Below, piece after piece: positions 1 through 8,772 of a DNA stretch of 30,308 nucleotides. The stretch spans positions 1 to 30,308 of the forward strand of contig JBFIJC010000013.1 in assembly GCA_041600915.1 (NCBI GenBank), read 5' to 3'. Every line of letters begins with the position of its first letter. Positions within the stretch are counted from its first letter, which is position 1. The notes beneath the pieces were generated by a model. It was not told where the DNA came from and did no database searches. It saw nothing but the letters and a program-made list of their open reading frames with translations. Made by a program: the position numbers and the translations under genes. The stretch comes from Nitrogeniibacter sp041600915 (lineage in GTDB: Bacteria > Pseudomonadota > Gammaproteobacteria > Burkholderiales > Rhodocyclaceae).

Positions 1-3000
1 CTGGCTCGACCGCAACACCAACGGCATCGACCAGATCAGCGCCGCACTGGCCGGGCGCAGCGACATCGGCGCCATCCACATCATCTCCCACGGCGCCAGC
101 GGCCAACTCATCCTGGGCAACAGCACCGTCGACAGCGCCACGCTGACCCAACGCGGCGACACCATCAGCGGCTGGGCCAAATCACTGACAGACGACGCCG
201 ACATTCTGATCTATGGCTGCAACGTCGCCGGCGACGCAGAAGGACTGATATTCATCGAATCACTCGCCCGCCTGAGCGGTGCCGATGTCGCCGCCAGTGA
301 CGACCTCACCGGCGCGGGCGGCGACTGGGTGCTGGAGCGCCGCGTCGGCGCCATCGACAGCCTCGCGCTGTCGAGCATGCGCTGGCAAGGCACGCTCGGT
401 GTCACCGCGAGCAGCGCTGATATCGACGTAAATACCGTCACTTTGGGTGAGCAGGAAGACGTCGCGGTGGCCATGCTCAACGATGGCCGCTGGATCGCCA
501 CCTGGACCAACGACACCATCAAGAAAGTGTACGGCCAGATCTTCAATGCCGACGGAAGCAAGCAAGGCAGTTCCTTTCAGATCAGCGCAACGTTCAGTGG
601 CAGTCAAAGCCAAAGCGCTGTGGCCACCGACGGCACTGACCACATCGTGTTTGTCTTCACCAGCGACAAGGACGGCAATGACGACATCTACGCGCGCATC
701 TTCAACATTGCCAACAACACACAGACTGGCGACATCAAGATCAACGAGGGCAGCACCGCAGGCGACCAGTCAAATGCCAGCGTGGCGATGAATAGCTCGG
801 GCGATTTCGTGGTCAGTTGGGAGGGCCAGGGCAGCGGCGACAACGACGGCATCTTCATGCGCCGCTTCGATGTGACTGGCACCCCAAGCACGAGCATCAC
901 CGCAGTCAACACCGACACGTCCAAAAAGCAGGAAGAATCCGACATCGCCCTCAGCAACGATGGTCGGGTCGTTGTCACCTGGTTCGACGACTCCAACGGA
1001 AAACGCATCGTTGCCCGTCAGTTCGACGCGTTGAACAACGGCAGCGCCCAAATTCTCATGCCCGACGGCCACCCGAACGACCCGGACACCCCCGCCGTCG
1101 CAATGGATGACGCCGGCAACTTTGTGGTGGTCTGGCATGAGGATGGGAACAACGGCAGCAACGAAGACATCTACATGCAGTCCTTCACTGCCGCCGGCAG
1201 CCCCATCGGCACGGTGGTGCAGGTCAACACCACCACCAGCAACGCGCAAAAAAATGCCGACCTCGCAATCAATGCCGCCGGCTACACCATAGTGACCTGG
1301 CAATCATTGAACCAGGACGGCAGCGCAGAGGGCATTTTTGCCCGCAGCTATGAGCCCGGCGCAAGCAATCCCAGCGCCGAAATCGGCGTGAATCTCTACA
1401 CCGACGCCAGTCAGGCGCAACCGGCTGTCGCCATCAATTCACTCGGCCAGATCGTCATCGCGTGGGAAGGCGCTCGCGCCAACGACCCGATCGCCATCAA
1501 CGCCCGGACCTTCGATTGGCCCGAAGCATCAACCGCCAACACCGCGCCGGTGCTCACCCCCGTCGCGCCCAACCTCGTCACCATCAACGAAGATGCAGGA
1601 CCACCGAGCGGCGCGACCGGAACCCTCATCAGCACGCTGCTGAGCCTCACCGGCAGCGGCAGCGGGCCGCAAAACGTGACCGACCCCGATGTGAGCGACA
1701 CCGTCGGTCTCGCCTTGATGGCCGCCGACGACAGCAATGGTAATTGGTACTACAGCGTCAACGGCGGCAGCAACTGGACAATAATCAACAGCGCAGCGCT
1801 CTCAAGCAGCAACGCGCTGCTTCTGGCCGCCGACAGCCAGACCCGTATCGCCTTCGCGCCCAATGCGAACTTCAACACGGCGACAGGCAGCCAGCCGAGT
1901 CTCGACTTTCGCGCCTGGGACCGCAGCAGCGGCAGCAACGGCAGCCTTGCCGACACAACAAGCAACGGCGGCAGCTCCGCATTCAGCATTAACACTGACA
2001 CCGCGTTGCTGAGCGTCAATGCGGTCAACGACCCCCCCGCGATCACCACCAATCTACTGGTCATCAGCGAAGGCCAGACGGTGGTGTTGTCGCCCGCCAT
2101 GCTGGCCGGGGCAGACGTCGAAGATCCGCCGGGCGGGCTACTCTACAGCGTCATTTCGGTCACCGGCGGGTTCTTCGCCCGCACCACCAGCCCCACCGTG
2201 GCCGCAGCCAGCTTCACCCAGCAGGAAGTCATCGACGGCCAGATCCAGTTCGTCCATAACGGCGGCGAAGCAGCCCCCACCTACACGCTCACCCTGACCG
2301 ACAGCGAAGACCTCAGCTCCGCCCCTTCGGCGGCGAATATCGCCTTCACCAATGTCAATGATGCGCCGGTGCTCGCCGATGCACCGCTGAGCTTCAGCAT
2401 CTTGCAGAACAACGGCGCGCCGGTGGGCGCAGTCGGTGTGCGTGTCACAACGCTGGTCAGCATGGCCGGCAGCGGCAGCGGACCGCAAAACGTGACCGAC
2501 CCCGACGCTGGAGCGGTGGCCGGCATCGCCATCACTGCCGCAGACTCGACCCACGGCATGTGGCACTACAGCATCGACAATGGTGTCACCTGGAACATGC
2601 TCGATCTCGCCGCGCTGCCGGCCGGCGAAGCCCGTCTGCTCGCCGCCAACGGCAACACCCGCCTGTATTTCCACCACACCGACACTGCCACCGGCAGCTT
2701 CGCCAACAGCCTGAGCTTCCATGCCTGGGACGGCAGCACCGGCACCAACGGCGGCGGCGCCAACCCGCTACCGGGCGGCGGCAGCACCGCGTTCAGCACC
2801 GCGACCGACACCGTCGATCTGATCATCACGGCGGTCAACCAGGCGCCCACACTCAACACCGGCATTGCGGTCACTGTCATCGCGACCGAGGACGCGCCCT
2901 CACCCGTTGGCGCCGTCGGCTTCACCCCGTCTGCGCTGGTTTCATTCGCGGGCTCGGGTAGCGGTCCGCAAAACGTCACCGACACCGACCCCGGCGCCTT

Positions 3001-5752
3001 GCTCGGCATTGCGCTGACCGGCGCAGACACCTCGGGCGGCAACTGGTGGTATAGCACCAACGGCGGCAACAACTGGACGCTCGTACCGGGCGGGCTCAGC
3101 AACACGAATGCCCTGTTGCTGGCAGATAACGGCCTGAACCGACTCTACTTCCAGAGCACGGTCGCCAATGCTTTCGGCACCACCGCGGACGCGCTAACGT
3201 TCAAAGCCTGGGACCAGACCTTCGGCAACGATGGCCAGACCAGCGTCGACACCACCGCCAACAACGCCTTTAGCACCGCAAGCCACACCGCCACGCTGGA
3301 CCTGCAAGCGGTCAATGACATCCCCCTTGTCACGGCCAACACGCTGAGCATCAGCGAAGGCGCAACGGTTGTGCTGGGCGCGGCCAATCTCTCGGCCAGC
3401 GACGATGACACCCCCCCGCCGGCCAGCCTGAGCTATACCGTGCAAACGGTGTCGGGCGGCATTTTTGCGTGGGTCAGCACGCCCGGCGTGGCGATCACCA
3501 GCTTCACCCAGGCCGACATCAACGCCAACCTGGTGCAGTTCGAACACGACGGCAACGAGTCGCCACCGAGCTACACCCTGTCGCTCACCGACGGCACGGC
3601 CACCGTCAGCCCGATCAACGGCAGCATCACATTCACGCCCGTCAACGACGCGCCCATCCTCACCGTCACCGGCAACGCCACGCTATCACTCGACGAAGAC
3701 AGCGGTCTGCCCGTCGGCGAGGTCGGCATCCCGATCGAGGCGATGATCGGACTGGCCAGCGCTGGCACCGGCCCTCGCAACGTCACCGACCCCGACGCCG
3801 GCGGCGTGCTTGGCATCGCGGTCATTTCCGTCGACACCACCAACGGAAACTGGTTTATCACCACCAATAAAGGCAGCAACTGGTCAGCGCTAGGTAGTGT
3901 TTCGAGCACAAGCGGCCTGCTCCTGCTGGCCGACGGCAACACACGCCTCGCCTTCCAACCCAACGCCAACTACACCGGTACCACATCAAGTGCGCTGCGC
4001 TTTGTTGCCTGGGATACCAGCGCCGGCACGGCCGGTGCGCTCGCCGATACGACATCCGGCACCGCTTTCAGCGCGGCCAACGACACGCTTACACTCATCG
4101 TTCGTCCGGTCAACGATGCCCCCACGGTGACTGCCATTGACTTGGGCAACATCGCCGAAGACGGCACCCGGCTGATCACGCAAGCCCACCTGAAGGCCGG
4201 TGCCAGCGACCTCGACGGCGACACGCTGACCGCACTTGATCTCACGCTGACCAACGGCAACGGTGTATTGACCGACAACGGCGACGGCACCTGGACTTTC
4301 ACCCCGACGGCCGACTGGAGCGGCCCCGTCAGCTTCAGTTTCAACGTAGATGACGGCACCACCGCCACGGCCAATACGGCAACGCTGGTCGTCGATGCGG
4401 TCAATGACATGCCTGACATCGGGCTCAATCAGCTCACGCTCAACGAGGGCGACACCATCGTGCTGGGCAGCAGCCAGTTGGTCGGTTCCGACGCAGATCA
4501 CGCTGACAGCGCCATCGTCTATACGGTGAGTGGGCTGAGCAATGGCTACTTCGCGCTTGCCAGCGCACCAACAACGCCGGTCACGCAATTCACTCACGCG
4601 CAGGTCGCCAGTAGCCAGGTGCGTTTTGTGCATAACGGCGGCGAGGCGGCCCCGACCTACACGCTCACATTGTCTGACGGCACGCTCAGCTCGCCGCCTT
4701 CGGCGGCCAATATCGCTTTCACCAATGTCAATGACACGCCGAGCATCAGCGCCATTGCTGGCCAGGTGATCACGGCAGGCGGTGGTTTTGGCCCCTTGAA
4801 CTTCACTATTGCCGACGCAGAAACCAGTGCGGCGGCGCTGACGGTCACGGCGCGCTCGTCCAATCCGTCGGTGCTGCCAGATTCGGCCATCGTGCTGAGC
4901 GGTAGCGGTGCCTCGCGGAGCGTGAGCGTGGTCGCGGGTCACAGCGGTGGCTACGGTTCGGCCAATCTCATCATCGATGTCAGCGATGGCAGCTCGGTGA
5001 CCAGCCTCCCCGTCGCGGTTAGCGCACCGGCACCTGCCACGACACCATCCGGCCCGATCGAGTCCCCTCTGGCTGAAAAATCGACGCTTCCCCCGACCCC
5101 GGTCGCTGAGGCAACCACCGATGCCGTGGCCGAAGCCGCCCCTGCCGAAGCGTCACCGGCATTGGCTGATATCGCCGCGCCAGCACCGACAGTGCTGACA
5201 CTCATCGATGCCTCGCCTGCCGCTGCGCCAACGGCGCCAGCCCCCCCGCCGCAGGCAACAAACGACGCAGCAGACCGGATCGAGATCACGGTCACCAATA
5301 TCACGCCGCTGCGCATCTCGCTGTCGACCGCGGATGTACTTGCCCTGCTTTACACGCCAAGCGATGTCGCCAGCACCCTGTCCACCGACGGGCAAATCAG
5401 CACGGCACTACGCGAAGCCCGCCTGGAACAAGCCTTTGACCAATTGCGCGACAACGCAGATGGCGAAGCCCAGGGCGAACAACAAGGCATCGGCGCCACC
5501 ATGGTCACCGGCGCGGGTCTGACCATCGGTTACGTCGCCTGGCTGATTCGCGGCGGCGTGTTGCTGACCAGCTTGTTGTCCACCATGCCGGCCTGGCGCC
5601 TGCTCGATCCACTCCCCATCCTGAACAGCGCGGCGGGCAAGCGCCGTGGCGATGACGATGATTCACTCGAAGCCATGGTCGACCAGGGTCCCGACGATTC
5701 TGACGATACCGAGCCAGTGCGGCAGCCATTGTGGACGGAGACGCAGCCATGA
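1..5752 (+). CDS. Giant DUF4347 repeat protein with C-terminal membrane anchor (5' end outside window)
   Basis: The frame is open from base 2, so the gene starts upstream; 1916 residues are visible. Residues 1-135 look like a DUF4347 domain, with IHIISHGASG and DILIYGCNVAG blocks. About residues 140-510 hold seven repeats of roughly 50 residues, each with a VVTW-like strand and an ARxFD-like end, suggesting a seven-bladed propeller. About residues 515-1580 alternate two repeat types: a GSGSGPQNVTDPD / WYYSxNGGxxW / LLLA / FxAWD unit (four copies) and a CSPG/cadherin-like unit with SEGxTVVL, FTQ and FVHNGGE (three copies), plus one tandem-95-like unit. A Pro/Ala linker follows, then a hydrophobic segment near residues 1834-1860 and an Asp-rich tail. 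It is probably exported and held in the membrane, as an adhesin or surface sensor. No RTX nonapeptides were seen. The stop overlaps the kinase start (ATGA), implying coupled expression. Domain names are from memory of the families; the function is inferred. Confidence 0.85.
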   Translation, partial: WLDRNTNGIDQISAALAGRSDIGAIHIISHGASGQLILGNSTVDSATLTQRGDTISGWAKSLTDDADILIYGCNVAGDAEGLIFIESLARLSGADVAASDDLTGAGGDWVLERRVGAIDSLALSSMRWQGTLGVTASSADIDVNTVTLGEQEDVAVAMLNDGRWIATWTNDTIKKVYGQIFNADGSKQGSSFQISATFSGSQSQSAVATDGTDHIVFVFTSDKDGNDDIYARIFNIANNTQTGDIKINEGSTAGDQSNASVAMNSSGDFVVSWEGQGSGDNDGIFMRRFDVTGTPSTSITAVNTDTSKKQEESDIALSNDGRVVVTWFDDSNGKRIVARQFDALNNGSAQILMPDGHPNDPDTPAVAMDDAGNFVVVWHEDGNNGSNEDIYMQSFTAAGSPIGTVVQVNTTTSNAQKNADLAINAAGYTIVTWQSLNQDGSAEGIFARSYEPGASNPSAEIGVNLYTDASQAQPAVAINSLGQIVIAWEGARANDPIAINARTFDWPEASTANTAPVLTPVAPNLVTINEDAGPPSGATGTLISTLLSLTGSGSGPQNVTDPDVSDTVGLALMAADDSNGNWYYSVNGGSNWTIINSAALSSSNALLLAADSQTRIAFAPNANFNTATGSQPSLDFRAWDRSSGSNGSLADTTSNGGSSAFSINTDTALLSVNAVNDPPAITTNLLVISEGQTVVLSPAMLAGADVEDPPGGLLYSVISVTGGFFARTTSPTVAAASFTQQEVIDGQIQFVHNGGEAAPTYTLTLTDSEDLSSAPSAANIAFTNVNDAPVLADAPLSFSILQNNGAPVGAVGVRVTTLVSMAGSGSGPQNVTDPDAGAVAGIAITAADSTHGMWHYSIDNGVTWNMLDLAALPAGEARLLAANGNTRLYFHHTDTATGSFANSLSFHAWDGSTGTNGGGANPLPGGGSTAFSTATDTVDLIITAVNQAPTLNTGIAVTVIATEDAPSPVGAVGFTPSALVSFAGSGSGPQNVTDTDPGALLGIALTGADTSGGNWWYSTNGGNNWTLVPGGLSNTNALLLADNGLNRLYFQSTVANAFGTTADALTFKAWDQTFGNDGQTSVDTTANNAFSTASHTATLDLQAVNDIPLVTANTLSISEGATVVLGAANLSASDDDTPPPASLSYTVQTVSGGIFAWVSTPGVAITSFTQADINANLVQFEHDGNESPPSYTLSLTDGTATVSPINGSITFTPVNDAPILTVTGNATLSLDEDSGLPVGEVGIPIEAMIGLASAGTGPRNVTDPDAGGVLGIAVISVDTTNGNWFITTNKGSNWSALGSVSSTSGLLLLADGNTRLAFQPNANYTGTTSSALRFVAWDTSAGTAGALADTTSGTAFSAANDTLTLIVRPVNDAPTVTAIDLGNIAEDGTRLITQAHLKAGASDLDGDTLTALDLTLTNGNGVLTDNGDGTWTFTPTADWSGPVSFSFNVDDGTTATANTATLVVDAVNDMPDIGLNQLTLNEGDTIVLGSSQLVGSDADHADSAIVYTVSGLSNGYFALASAPTTPVTQFTHAQVASSQVRFVHNGGEAAPTYTLTLSDGTLSSPPSAANIAFTNVNDTPSISAIAGQVITAGGGFGPLNFTIADAETSAAALTVTARSSNPSVLPDSAIVLSGSGASRSVSVVAGHSGGYGSANLIIDVSDGSSVTSLPVAVSAPAPATTPSGPIESPLAEKSTLPPTPVAEATTDAVAEAAPAEASPALADIAAPAPTVLTLIDASPAAAPTAPAPPPQATNDAADRIEITVTNITPLRISLSTADVLALLYTPSDVASTLSTDGQISTALREARLEQAFDQLRDNADGEAQGEQQGIGATMVTGAGLTIGYVAWLIRGGVLLTSLLSTMPAWRLLDPLPILNSAAGKRRGDDDDSLEAMVDQGPDDSDDTEPVRQPLWTETQP
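1546..4736 (+). repeat. Internal tandem repeat mosaic in the giant surface protein gene
   Basis: Two repeat families alternate in the order A1 (about 1546-2033), B1 (2035-2359), A2 (2360-2843), A3 (2845-3319), B2 (3320-3651), A4 (3652-4111), a different unit C (4112-4408) and B3 (4410-4736). A units share GPQNVTDPD-like and WYYS-NGG-like blocks. B units share an FTQ...FVHNGGEAAPTYTLTL block and most end in FTNVND or FTPVND. B1 and B3 are also very alike at the DNA level around 2255-2350 and 4625-4730, which points to recent duplication or gene conversion. Confidence 0.8.
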
Positions 5753-8601
5753 GCTTCAAGCTCGACGCCAAGGCACACATCGCGATCGGCCTCGCCTTCC
5801 TGGTGGTCAGCATCGTGTTGGCCGCCGGTTTTCTGGGCCTGGTTCCCGATCGCGCCGCAGCGTTACGCGATGGCCGTATCGCACTGACCGAAGCGATTGC
5901 CGCCTCGGCCGCCGAGATGACCGCACGCGGTCAAGCCGACTGGCTGGCGCCAACGCTGCGCCTGGTGGTCAAACGTAACGAAGACGTGCTCTCCGCCGCG
6001 CTGCGCACCGACGAGGGCACAGTCCTCATGCAGGCCGGCCCGCATGAGGCTCACTGGACGCTCGGCCCCAAGGACTTATCAACCGAAACGCAGCTGCATG
6101 TGCCCTTGCTCTCCGGCAAAACACGCTGGGGAACACTCGAGTTGCGATTTCGGCCGATCACCCCCGAAGGCATTTCGGGCTGGCTTTTGAACCCATGGGT
6201 GAAATTGGTCGGATTCCTCTTTCTTTCCGCCCTGATGGTGTTCTATTTCTACCTCGGCAAGGTATTGCGCCATCTCGACCCCTCGGGCGCCGTGCCCGAC
6301 CGGGTGCGCAGCGCGCTCGACACCCTCACCGAAGGGCTGTTGGTGCTCGACCGCAAGCAAACCGTCGTCTTGGCCAACCGGGCCTTCGCCGAATTCATCG
6401 GTCAGCCGGCGGGCGAGCTGATCGGCAAGAGCGCCAAAAAGCTGCCCTGGGCCGGCCCCAAGGGCGGCGACTTCGACCTGCAAGCGGCACCGTGGGCCGC
6501 GGCACTGCGCGATGGCGAAGTGCATACCAACAACACGGTGCACCTCTTCGCCCCCGACGGCAGCCTGCATACTTTTCAGATCAACTGCGCACCGATTCTC
6601 ACGGGTGGCCGCCTGCCCGGCGGCGTGCTGGTGAGTCTGGACGACATCACCAGCATCGAACAAAACAGCATCGAGCTGGAAAAAGCCAAAGACGCCGCCG
6701 ACACGGCCAACCGGGCCAAGAGCGACTTCCTGGCCAACATGAGCCATGAAATCCGCACCCCGATGAACGCCATTCTCGGTTTTACCGAGATCCTGCGACG
6801 TGGCTATTCACGCGATGGCGCCGACGCGGCCCGACACCTCGCCACGATTCATTCCAGCGGCACCCATTTGCTGGCGCTGATCAATGACATTCTTGACCTG
6901 TCCAAGGTCGAAGCCGGTCGCATGGAGGTGGAGACCATCGACTGCCAGCCCTACGCCCTCGCCCATCAGGTCATTCAAGCCATCGGCGTGCGTGCGAAGG
7001 AAAAGAAGCTGCGGCTCGACCTGGTCGTCGACGGGCGCATTCCCGAGACCATCCAGTCCGACCCGGCACGGCTGCGGCAGATCCTGACCAACCTCATCGG
7101 CAATGCGCTCAAGTTCACCGAACACGGCGGCGTCACCGTCACGCTGGCGCTGGACACCCGCGAAGAGCCCGCCACCTTGCGCATCGACGTGCGCGACACC
7201 GGCATCGGCATCGCCGCCGACAAGGTCGAGCATGTGTTCGACCCCTTTGTGCAGGCCGACAGCAGCGTCAATCGGCGCTTTGGCGGCACCGGTCTGGGGC
7301 TGGCGATCAGCCGGCGTCTGGCACGCGCCATGGGCGGCGAAGTGACCGCCACCAGCGTGCCGGGCGAAGGCAGCACCTTTACTGTCTCACTGGCCACCGG
7401 CTCGCTCGAAGGCGTGCGCCTGCTCGACAACACCGCCCTGCAAGCCGCCGTCGCGGTCAGCGCCGAGGTCGACACGGCCCGCTGGATACTGCCGCAAGAC
7501 GCGCGCATCCTGGTCGTCGACGACGGCGCCGAGAACCGCGAACTGGTGACGACCGTGCTGGGCGAGTTCGGCCTCACGCTCGACGAAGCCGAAAACGGCA
7601 AGATCGCGGTCGACATGGCCCAGGCAAAGCCCTACGACCTGATCCTGATGGACATGCAAATGCCGGTCATGGACGGCTTTGCCGCCACACGCACCCTGCG
7701 CGACGCAGGACTGACGACCCCCATCGTGGCGCTCACGGCCAACGCCATGCACGGCTACGAGCAGGAAGTGATCGCAGCCGGCTGCACCGCTTATCTCACC
7801 AAACCGGTCGATATCGATGCCTTGCTCGCGACCGTGGCACACATCGTCGGTGGCCACCGGGAGGGCGCAAACCCGGCCGCCAGTGCGATCAGCGCACCAG
7901 TGGCCAACGCGGCAGTCGCTGATCGCAGCCCGATTCACTCCCGCCTGTCCGCCAAAACACGTATGCACCCGGTCATCGGCAAATTCGTGGTACGCATGCG
8001 CGAACAGATGCTCACCATCAAGACGACCCTGGCGGCCAAGGACTACCCCGCGTTGGTCGAACTCGCTCACTGGCTCAAAGGCGCAGGCGGCACGGTAGGT
8101 TTCGATGCCTTTACCGAACCGGCCGCCGAACTCGAAGCCGCCGCTCGCGCGGGCGACGCCAACGGATGCGCGCAGTGGGTTAAAGCGGTGTGCGCCATCG
8201 CCGAGCGCATCACTGAGCCCGGCGATGAACCGACTGCAGCGCCGACAGCATTGAATGCACACACCCCCGCCGACATACTCGACCCGATTCGCTCGCGCCT
8301 CGAAACAAACCCCCGCCTGCATCCGGTGATCAAAAAATTCATTCAACGAATGCAGGCGCAACTCCCCTTGATCGAGGCTGCTCACGACGCTGGCGACTTC
8401 ACGGAATTGGCCGGACTCGCACATTGGCTCAAAGGCGCGGCCGGAACCGTCGGTTTCGACGCCTTCACCGAACCTGCAACAGAGCTGGAACAGGCGGCCA
8501 AAGCCGCCGATGCCGACCGCTGCCGGCAATGGGTAAAACGCGTCAGCGCACTGACCGCCCATATGGCGGCGCCTGGCCCATCAAACGACACAGACGCTTA
8601 G
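5749..8601 (+). CDS. Membrane hybrid sensor histidine kinase with receiver and two HPt domains
   Basis: The chosen ATG overlaps the upstream stop (ATGA) and has GGAG eight bases before it; a GTG at 5731 is less likely. The product is 950 residues. In order: a membrane helix (about 11-32), a short extracytoplasmic region, a second helix (about 152-172), a PAS-like region (about 190-305), HisKA with NMSHEIRTP (phospho-His 333), HATPase with N box at about 446 and DTGIGI at about 484, a receiver (phospho-Asp 635 in LMDMQMP), then two HPt domains with AHWLKGA motifs (His 774 and His 892). Every phosphorelay residue is present, so it should autophosphorylate and pass phosphate His-Asp-His to a separate receiver. 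The likely partners are the receiver-bearing c-di-GMP proteins next door. The two HPt domains are close copies of each other. The signal is unknown; coupling to the giant protein suggests that protein or its ligand. Confidence 0.93.
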   Translation: MSFKLDAKAHIAIGLAFLVVSIVLAAGFLGLVPDRAAALRDGRIALTEAIAASAAEMTARGQADWLAPTLRLVVKRNEDVLSAALRTDEGTVLMQAGPHEAHWTLGPKDLSTETQLHVPLLSGKTRWGTLELRFRPITPEGISGWLLNPWVKLVGFLFLSALMVFYFYLGKVLRHLDPSGAVPDRVRSALDTLTEGLLVLDRKQTVVLANRAFAEFIGQPAGELIGKSAKKLPWAGPKGGDFDLQAAPWAAALRDGEVHTNNTVHLFAPDGSLHTFQINCAPILTGGRLPGGVLVSLDDITSIEQNSIELEKAKDAADTANRAKSDFLANMSHEIRTPMNAILGFTEILRRGYSRDGADAARHLATIHSSGTHLLALINDILDLSKVEAGRMEVETIDCQPYALAHQVIQAIGVRAKEKKLRLDLVVDGRIPETIQSDPARLRQILTNLIGNALKFTEHGGVTVTLALDTREEPATLRIDVRDTGIGIAADKVEHVFDPFVQADSSVNRRFGGTGLGLAISRRLARAMGGEVTATSVPGEGSTFTVSLATGSLEGVRLLDNTALQAAVAVSAEVDTARWILPQDARILVVDDGAENRELVTTVLGEFGLTLDEAENGKIAVDMAQAKPYDLILMDMQMPVMDGFAATRTLRDAGLTTPIVALTANAMHGYEQEVIAAGCTAYLTKPVDIDALLATVAHIVGGHREGANPAASAISAPVANAAVADRSPIHSRLSAKTRMHPVIGKFVVRMREQMLTIKTTLAAKDYPALVELAHWLKGAGGTVGFDAFTEPAAELEAAARAGDANGCAQWVKAVCAIAERITEPGDEPTAAPTALNAHTPADILDPIRSRLETNPRLHPVIKKFIQRMQAQLPLIEAAHDAGDFTELAGLAHWLKGAAGTVGFDAFTEPATELEQAAKAADADRCRQWVKRVSALTAHMAAPGPSNDTDA

Positions 8602-8629
8602 CAGACCATCATGAAAACGCATAAGCCGC

Positions 8630-8656
8630 TAAATTTTCCGTCCATCTGGTCGTTGA
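8630..8656 (+). promoter_or_regulatory. Weak sigma-28-like promoter candidate before the GGDEF-EAL gene
   Basis: TAAATTTT (7 of 8 against TAAAGTTT) is followed, with the usual 15-base gap after TAAA, by GTCGTTGA, which matches only 5 of 8 positions of GCCGATAA. It lies in the 171 bases between the kinase stop and the preferred start of the GGDEF-EAL gene. Chance is a realistic explanation. It is listed because a better sigma-28-type site precedes the next gene. Confidence 0.2.
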
Positions 8657-8772
8657 CTGATTGGGATTCGGGAACGATCCAGTCACCTCAGGGCGCCATG
8701 AAGACACAAGATTCATCCACCGCAGCCGCTGACGTATCGGCACAAGGGAGCACCACCGGGTCGTGGAGCGCC

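Noticed and set aside
1546..4736. CRISPR array or mobile element in the repeat-rich region
   Set aside because: The repeats are coding, in frame, about 100-160 codons long and diverged; there are no short identical repeats with unique spacers and no transposase.
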